Shown here piece after piece: positions 57,749 to 64,000 of a stretch of DNA of 64,000 nucleotides. Origin of the DNA: Mucor racemosus. Its lineage: Eukaryota; Mucoromycota; Mucoromycetes; Mucorales; Mucoraceae. The notes below the pieces were generated by a model, which saw nothing but the letters and a program-made list of their open reading frames with translations, made no database searches and had not been told where the DNA came from. The translations under genes were made by a program, and so were the position numbers. The stretch covers positions 620,001 to 684,000 of the forward strand of contig JAPEHQ010000016.1 of assembly GCA_027405735.1 (NCBI GenBank). Direction: 5' to 3'. Position 1 is the first letter of the stretch. Each line of letters begins with the position of its first letter.

Positions 57749-60700
57749 TTATGTAATATTTTCTTTTGTTCTGCTTCGAAAAAACGATGATAACGAAGAC
57801 GAAGACATAGAAGAAACTAATACCGGATATGATGGTTGTTTTTTTAAAGGCTGGCTTTTGCTTCGACGACGTGGACGGTGATGATGGCAAGTAGATTTTT
57901 CTGAGGATGATGTTGCTGCTGTTGTTGTTGACAAGGACGACGATGACGATGACAATGGTGACAATGGTTGTTTTCTGAAAAAATACTCTTCTTGCTCTTG
58001 TTGTTTCATTATATCTTGATTTAAACATGCTTTCCATGATTCCATTGTAATAAAATCACCTAATTGAATATAAACATCGTATTTATCTTGACCATGAATT
58101 TTTAAAATGAATGCATCTTCTTCTGTATTATAAACCGAAGCATGACTATAGGATATCATTGTGCCTTTTTTAGTCTTTTCAGAGTAATAGGAAATGTAAC
58201 CAAATCTAGGAAATATCATGAGCCTTCTCATTTTCCATTGTGATAGAAAGGGGAAATATTTGAATGTTTTTCTCACTGGTACATCCCCTTCTTGTACTTC
58301 GACGTAGACTTTAGTGTTGTCGTATCTTCCTTCTATAGCTGTTGTTAAATCATTATTACTGTTATCATTAATAATAGTAGGTGGATTAGTGGCTAGAGGG
58401 GGTAATAGAAGAGGGCTTTTCATAGTCTTTTTTGCTGATTTAAGAAATGAATAAAGCGTTAAATCATTCTCTTCTTCTTCATCTGGACAGGCAGTAGTAG
58501 TTGGAGAAAATGAAATAGGTTCATCTGTTACTTCTGCTGCAGCTTCTTCCTTTTTCCATTGCTTATAAAATATATATACTTTTGGTATAAATAAAACTGC
58601 TAATGAAAATGTAGTTGCCCACAATATCGTAACGGTAACAGAGTAAAATTTGAGATAATAATTTGTTAATGGATTCATCATGGCTGTAAATCCTACCAAG
58701 GCAGAGAATAGGATGTTGCTATATTTTTTAGTTAGTTTACAGTACTCATATTATATTTGTTATATCAACGTACTATACAGATATTCCCATCTGTTTGCAC
58801 TCGTTATAATGATCATAGTGTCTTCCCGTAGATCTTGTTTTATAAGCTAAGAACGTAGCAAATGTCAACATAGCACCAGCATAAAGAGCACCAAAACTTA
58901 GAAATATAGTTCGATTAATAGATGGAGCAGCATCGCAGACCCAATAATGAGATGTGGGATTGACTTGAACGAGTATTGGTTCGGGTTGTGTTACCAACAA
59001 ACCAATGATCAGTACAGCCATATTTACAATAATCACAAATGATAATGATTTCATCAATTTAAAATCAGTGAGAACAGTGCGAGATATAAAGATATTATTG
59101 AATATTCGGTATATTCGATAATTTTTGGCAATTAAGTTCCCCAATACCAACAAAAATCCAAAATTGAATGTAATCGGTACCAAGAAACAGGATGTTTTTG
59201 TTGGTATACCCATAGTAAATATCACTGAAACATAGGTGAATAAGAACCCAACTAGTTCAAAACAACAGAACAGAGGGCTAGATGCTCGAAATATATCATG
59301 CTTTCTGAATATAATTACTAACAAAAGTACAAGGCATGTAAAGAGCATACCGGTAGCAGTAAAAACCAAAATAATCTGTGATGTCAAATTAGAGAAATCA
59401 GGATTTAATGCATTACTAGGAGGTTTATCCGCTGGAGGCTACTATTTTGAAACGCACATTACTAAACGCATAATATATTGTCTCTATATTAAAAATTACC
59501 TGATTAGTTCCATCATGATACATGGGTGGCCTTGTGAATTCTAAATTACCAGCAATGCTTCGACCGATGGAAACAAGATTACCGTATTGAATGTTATATA
59601 CATAATGATTTCTTTTGGAAAGCGTGTTGATAATCCAAGTATATATATATATATAAGTTTTATTAACTTACCCTGTTAACAAATCCCCATTGCTATCATA
59701 ATGCAATGGTCCTTCGGGACTCAAGTAACCTGTATCAAATGTTTGTGGTGTCATGGAAGCTCCCAATGAGCGATTAGAGAGCAATTCTAACCCTAGTGTA
59801 CGATTACTGATTGTAGATAAGGTTTGATTAAATCCTCTTGCCATTGTCATCATACATGAAAAAGCAGGTCTAACAATACAAATTTTAGTAATTAGATATC
59901 ATAATACAACATATATATATAATGCATGTACCCTTCATTTGTAGATACATTTCTTCTTCCCGCGTATGGATAACTAATCACATCTATATCATGAGTTTTA
60001 CATACTTTAAACAATTGATTATCATATTTACGCTCCAGGGTCCAAACGGGTCCAATCATCTAAAAAAGCTTCAAATGGAGGATATCCATAAAGTGACATT
60101 TTCATATCAAACATGAATAAACCATCCATACTACGATTACGAGGAGAGTCAATCAAATTGGATGAATTATCATCCATTAATAACCAAACATATTGATCTG
60201 AAATCAAGTTTTTCTCTGCTGCCTGTTTAATTAGGTTGATTTGATTTGTGCCTGTAACACCTACTAAAATGATTCGTATGGCACTTGATTCTATAAACTT
60301 TATTAATCCGGTTATATCTGCGGAAATGAATGGCTGATAGCTAATCACATTGATGTTACGATAAACAGCTTGATTCATAATTTTTTGATAAACTGTGTAA
60401 TGGTTTAGTAGAGGGAAAAATTTGTTGTTTAAATATATATACATACACTGCTGTCCTAACGGATTGTTGTCATAGATAACTCCTATGTTTTTCCATCCTT
60501 GACTAACTATAAAATCCAACATGACATTTGCTAATGTTGCCTTTGTTGGTATAGTACGATAAAAATATTTATATTGAGATTTATCCGAAAAACCGACTAA
60601 AACGATAGTTAATTAGCATAATTTACAAACTAATTTGCATATCAGAAAATCAACTTGCTTGCATTTGCAGTAAATGAACACTGTGGTATTTCCAAAGTAC

Positions 60701-61251
60701 TTGTAATTAATGCACTTAGCGTTGTCCAAGAACTAGATATATCGCCAATAACAGCAATAACACCTTGTTGTAATAATGTAACGGAGGCATATACGGCTTG
60801 GGTTACAGCTCCCTGATCTTCGGCATCTTCATTCGGAAATGAATCTTTTTCAATTAGAGTAATGTATGCACCTGGAATGATCTTTTGTTGATTTATCATA
60901 TTAGCTGCCATTCGAATAGCAGAGGAACCTCTGTTTATATGTAGTTTATTATATATAATGTGTATTTTTCTTTATATAAAAAACAACAACATACCCCCAA
61001 ACAATCTCTGCTGTTAAATTATCGTTGCTTTGGCTAAATGGTAGCAAAACACCCACCTAGACGATGAAATTAAGATATTATCTACAATATATAATCAATA
61101 TATCTCTTACTTTTAATTCTTGAAGTCCTTTTGTATCGTATCTTGGTTTAATAATTACAGTATCATCATCAATTTGACTTATTAGATTGAATTTATCATT
61201 TGTCAAGTATCTTCCAAATGCTATATTTGTATTGTTAATTTTATTTGACAT
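57749..61251 (-). CDS. Class C (GABA-B-like) GPCR with PH-like tail
   Basis: Nine exons join in frame: 61111-61251, 60995-61056, 60659-60930, 60032-60596, 59932-59973, 59672-59869, 59500-59611, 58774-59438 and 57749-58718 (3027 nt, 1008 aa). Intron 3 is GC-AG with the classic donor A/GCAAGT, the only choice that keeps phase. Residues about 48-430 form an ANF-receptor/periplasmic-binding fold (VGVLLPFSQSNDNLTAEIVWG, VIAVIGDISSSWTTLSALI, WKNIGVIYDNNPLGQQ) that would bind a small ligand such as an amino acid. Residues about 485-730 hold seven hydrophobic segments with class C marks: Cys in TKTSCFLVP and YWVCDAA (the loop disulphide pair) and AKNYRIYRIFNN. The cytoplasmic tail has a PH-like block (RKTFKYFPFLSQWKMRRLMIFPRFGYISYYSEKTKKGT ... 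WKACLNQ, shown in part) and a Ser-rich, basic end. No signal peptide follows the chosen ATG, so a further 5' exon may be missing. Confidence 0.9.
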
Positions 61252-61492
61252 TATTTTTATATATATATATTTTTTAATATTTGTGTGAAAAAAGCGAAAG
61301 AAGGGTATATATAATAAAGAAACTACTACTACTACTATTACTATTGTGTATATTATTTAAAAGCAAGAGAAAAATCATGCAAAGTTTGAGTTTATGTAAA
61401 CTGGCTAGGTGGTCATTTTTTAAAGAATTAATTACATAATATAAATTTAACTTGTTACTTGTATTTTAAGTTTATATCATGGTTTATGAAGT

Positions 61493-61733
61493 TTAGACTG
61501 TTAGACTATTTGTTAATGATGAAATTATCATGTTTTTTGCCATCCACAACATGAATTGATTTTGCTGTTCTTGATGATCATCATTAAAATCATGTCCACT
61601 ATTATGGAAAGTATTAAATATAAGATATAGCAAACAATATGTAAATAACTAACTTTTGAAGCGCACACCATGAATAATGATTTGTAGTTGATAAATTAGC
61701 ACTGCAAATCGGACAAATTGAATACATAGACAT
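61493..61733 (-). CDS. Tiny CPIC zinc-finger protein, 61 aa
   Basis: Two exons, 61654-61733 and 61493-61598, with a GTTAGT donor and TAATAG acceptor, give 186 nt: 61 codons and a stop, exactly in phase. The protein starts MSMYSICPICSANLSTTNHYSWC. The Cys-X2-Cys ... His-X3-Cys spacing resembles small Rad18/UBZ-type zinc fingers that bind ubiquitin or DNA. The rest is polar (GHDFNDDHQEQQNQF) with a short helix (MLWMAKNMIISSL). It lies between the GPCR and DIL genes on the same strand, 155 bp from the end of the DIL gene. No longer ORF exists, so automated callers may miss it. A 3'-truncated relic is the alternative. Confidence 0.5.
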
Positions 61734-61888
61734 TTTTTGGTAGAATAAAAGAAAGAAAAACATGGTGGAAATATGTAATATAACTATTAAATATACGTTA
61801 TTTCAATCACAAAAAAAAAGGGGGGAGATTTCCCATTGCTACACAGATAAATAAACATTATTTCACCATTTATATAAACAGATAACTT

Positions 61889-64000
61889 TTATTTATCAAT
61901 CGAATACAACCATTCCTCAGTAACTGTAGGAAATATCTTGTCCAGTACATTAAATTCTTCTTGCTTTTTAAGCTTGATTTCCTTGTAAACCGTATCAGAA
62001 TACAACATGATATCATCATCATTCAAATATTTATGTTGTTCATTTGTCCAACCTTGAAGTAATGCTGTCGTTCCCATGATTGAAAACGGAAGTAAATATT
62101 TTGAATTTCGTTTTTCTTGTGTGGTTGTTGCGGCAATAGTAGTAGGATAAGAAATAGCGGTTGGTGAATCTAGTTCATGCATTGTTGCACTGGTAGGTGT
62201 TAGCAAACAGTTCAAACTACTTATACTTGTTGGTCTTGCTCTTCTTTCCTCAATCTCGATTGATGATTTTTGTTGGTTACGCCAATGATGTTGGTGATCT
62301 ACTACCCATTGATTGGCTAAATCAATTACTTGATCCGGTAATCGAGATTCAGATACTTCATAGCGATAGTTTTGTACACAGCGCTTCACTTGGAGCGCAT
62401 TCAATTTATCGAATGTCTGGATTGTACTACTAAATAAAAGTGTATCGTCTAATTGAGATAAACACTGTAACAATTGTAACAACTGTACAAGTGGCTCAAA
62501 TGATTGATTCAATGAACTTGGTAACTTTTCAATACGAACCCAATCTTCTAAAGCGGATAAATTCATTCGAACTTGTAATGCTTTGGATCGACATAAATAT
62601 TTCTTGTACGTTAATACACGATTAAATATTTCGCAGGATAAATAATGAAAGAATTGCGCCATTGCTTGAATTACAATTGCTGGAGGAACGTGATAGGATT
62701 GTAGAATGTGTTGTAAATCTGTTAGTAAATGTGTCATGGATTGGGGTGTTGATGTTGTATCATCTGTGTTATTCGATGATGCATCTAATGAATATTTTCT
62801 CTCTGCTAGTTCTACTGGTATATTTGCTGCTGTAGACAAGAAATCGATTGATTTTCTATTGCTTAGGGTATGGCTACTTCTCCTGAAAAATCTTTGCCAA
62901 TCATCTACAAAATCTACTTGATTTAATTCATGAATTGGCTCATAATCTATAACTGAAGGCAAGATCTTTTCAAGTCTTTTCTGTGATTCAGTTATAAAAT
63001 ATGTGTATGCTTCAGAAATTAATGCTGATAATGTTTCTTGAGCGTCTATAGTGGAAATGGATAACCCGGGATCCCTTTTCAAGTAACTGGACAACTGACA
63101 CATATTAGCAATCCAAAACGCCAATGTTTGTGTATCTCGAGAAGTAGCCTATATTTTATAGTTTTTATTAAATGTTATTAGATGATTGTGGGCCAAAGCA
63201 TACCTTGATAATTCTGGATAATTTTACAGCGGTTGTATTTAATAGCAGGGCTAATAATTCTCTGCTGGAACAATAATGAGCAAATCTAGCGCTCAAAAAT
63301 ACAACATTTGCAGGTTGCCAGAGCTCATTACTCAATGGACTTTTGTTGGCAAGTAATTTTATATCAGTAACATGGAGAGCATGGTCTAAAATATAGTGCA
63401 TTTCATCTTGGCTGAATACAAACATTTGATCTGCCAAGCATTGATTCCATGAAAATGTATTGGAAGACCTTATAGATGTTTCCCATCGCTTTATATCCTC
63501 TTCCTCTTCTTGTGTCATTATGGATGCGGCTTCTTTTTGATCGCGTTGTTGTTGTTGCTCTTTTGGTGGTGTTGCTATACAAAGTAATTGACTGAAATCA
63601 GGCGGTGATAATTTAGGGCTGTCAGTATTAATATTGCTTTTAATAGTATTACTAGCAGAAGACACAAATTTGGATTTTGTATGTTGGTGATAATTTAAGA
63701 AATGGTTATAACCATCTACAGATGCTTGATCATATCTATCGTTATGGGGTATACTTGTTGTATTAGGTGTTGGTGTTGTGGGTGATTCTAATGCAGGTGG
63801 AGGTGGAAGCGGAGGAGGAGGGGAGACAACATCAGTAGGAGAGGACTCTTCTTTAAGTAGCTCCTTTATAGATAACAAAGTAGGGTATTGATATACTGTT
63901 CTGGCATATTTTGTTTTTATAGATTTATTTGCACCATGTTTTAACAAAATCTCCACAGCCTCTAATTGATGCCCATGAATAGCCCAAATCAAGGCTGTCC
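61889..64000 (-). CDS. Ankyrin-DIL domain protein, partial (5' end outside window)
   Basis: The last two exons are seen: from the right edge to 63204, and 63148-61889 (intron 63149-63203). At the edge the frame reads TALIWAIHGHQLEAVEILLKHGANKS, an ankyrin repeat, so more repeats should lie beyond the window. A disordered linker with a proline run (SPPPPLPPPPALESP) and Gln/Glu stretches follows, then a DIL (dilute) domain: WIANMCQLSSYLKRDPG, FFHYLSCEIFNRVLTYKKYLCRSKALQVRMNLSALEDWVR (shown in part), and a helical end to SIDK. DIL is the cargo-binding fold of class V myosin tails. Fungal ankyrin-DIL proteins lack the motor and probably act as membrane or cargo adaptors. At least 683 residues are present; the start is not. 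Confidence 0.9.

Noticed and set aside
57660..58037. 125-codon minus frame starting MESMFKSRYNE
   Set aside because: It overlaps the last exon of the GPCR gene in another frame and ends in a poly(T)-encoded phenylalanine run.

Overview
The window is fungal nuclear DNA. It is AT-rich, its genes are split by short introns (about 40-100 nt, GT-AG with one GC-AG), and intergenic space is long and full of decayed elements. An ELMO homologue, a class C GPCR, Tc1/mariner relics and a relic resembling a serine recombinase together suggest an early-diverging fungus of Mucoromycota type (probably Mucorales). The species is an inference and cannot be read from the window.

The clear host genes were rebuilt exon by exon, and each closes in frame. 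They are a TPR/Mlp1-like nuclear pore filament protein (1259-7329, -, about 1836 aa), a Kap123/importin-4-type karyopherin (10738-14317, +, about 1049 aa), the COX15 heme A synthase (14511-15955, -, about 442 aa), a giant coiled-coil golgin-like protein (21405-27660, +, about 2036 aa), ELMO/CED-12 (39790-42244, -, about 725 aa), an unrecognised 208-aa protein (43468-44094, +), a class C GPCR with a PH-like tail (57749-61251, -, about 1008 aa), a tiny CPIC zinc-finger gene (61493-61733, -, 61 aa) and the end of an ankyrin-DIL protein that runs off the right edge (61889-64000, -). Themes shared by these genes are nuclear transport (TPR, karyopherin), respiration (COX15) and membrane traffic or signalling (golgin, ELMO, GPCR, DIL). 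They look like independent single genes, not a cluster.

The accessory parts are three transposon-rich blocks. Block 1 (16.8-21 kb) holds a dispersed repeat, a 153-bp foldback, a recombinase-like pseudogene and a Tc1/mariner pseudogene. Block 2 (29.95-39.2 kb) holds a complete, very young Ty3/gypsy chromovirus with 547-bp LTRs that differ at one base, a 5-bp target duplication and one open 1678-aa Gag-Pol; beside it is the longest copy of the dispersed repeat. Block 3 (45.5-55.6 kb) holds an F-box pseudogene, a third copy of the dispersed repeat, two inverted copies of a GCTTG-rich repeat, a second foldback, and a nest of relics between two Tc1-type terminal repeats. Inside that nest a solo LTR of the same family as the intact retrotransposon (5-bp duplication AGCTG) sits in an exon of a decayed gene.

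The least explained item is the dispersed repeat family (copies at 16815-17850, 36895-39225 and 47865-49505). It has an LTR-like layout: two related modules flank a unique core and a 22-23-bp tandem array that varies in copy number, while one copy has only a single module. I found no clear tRNA, rRNA or CRISPR array.
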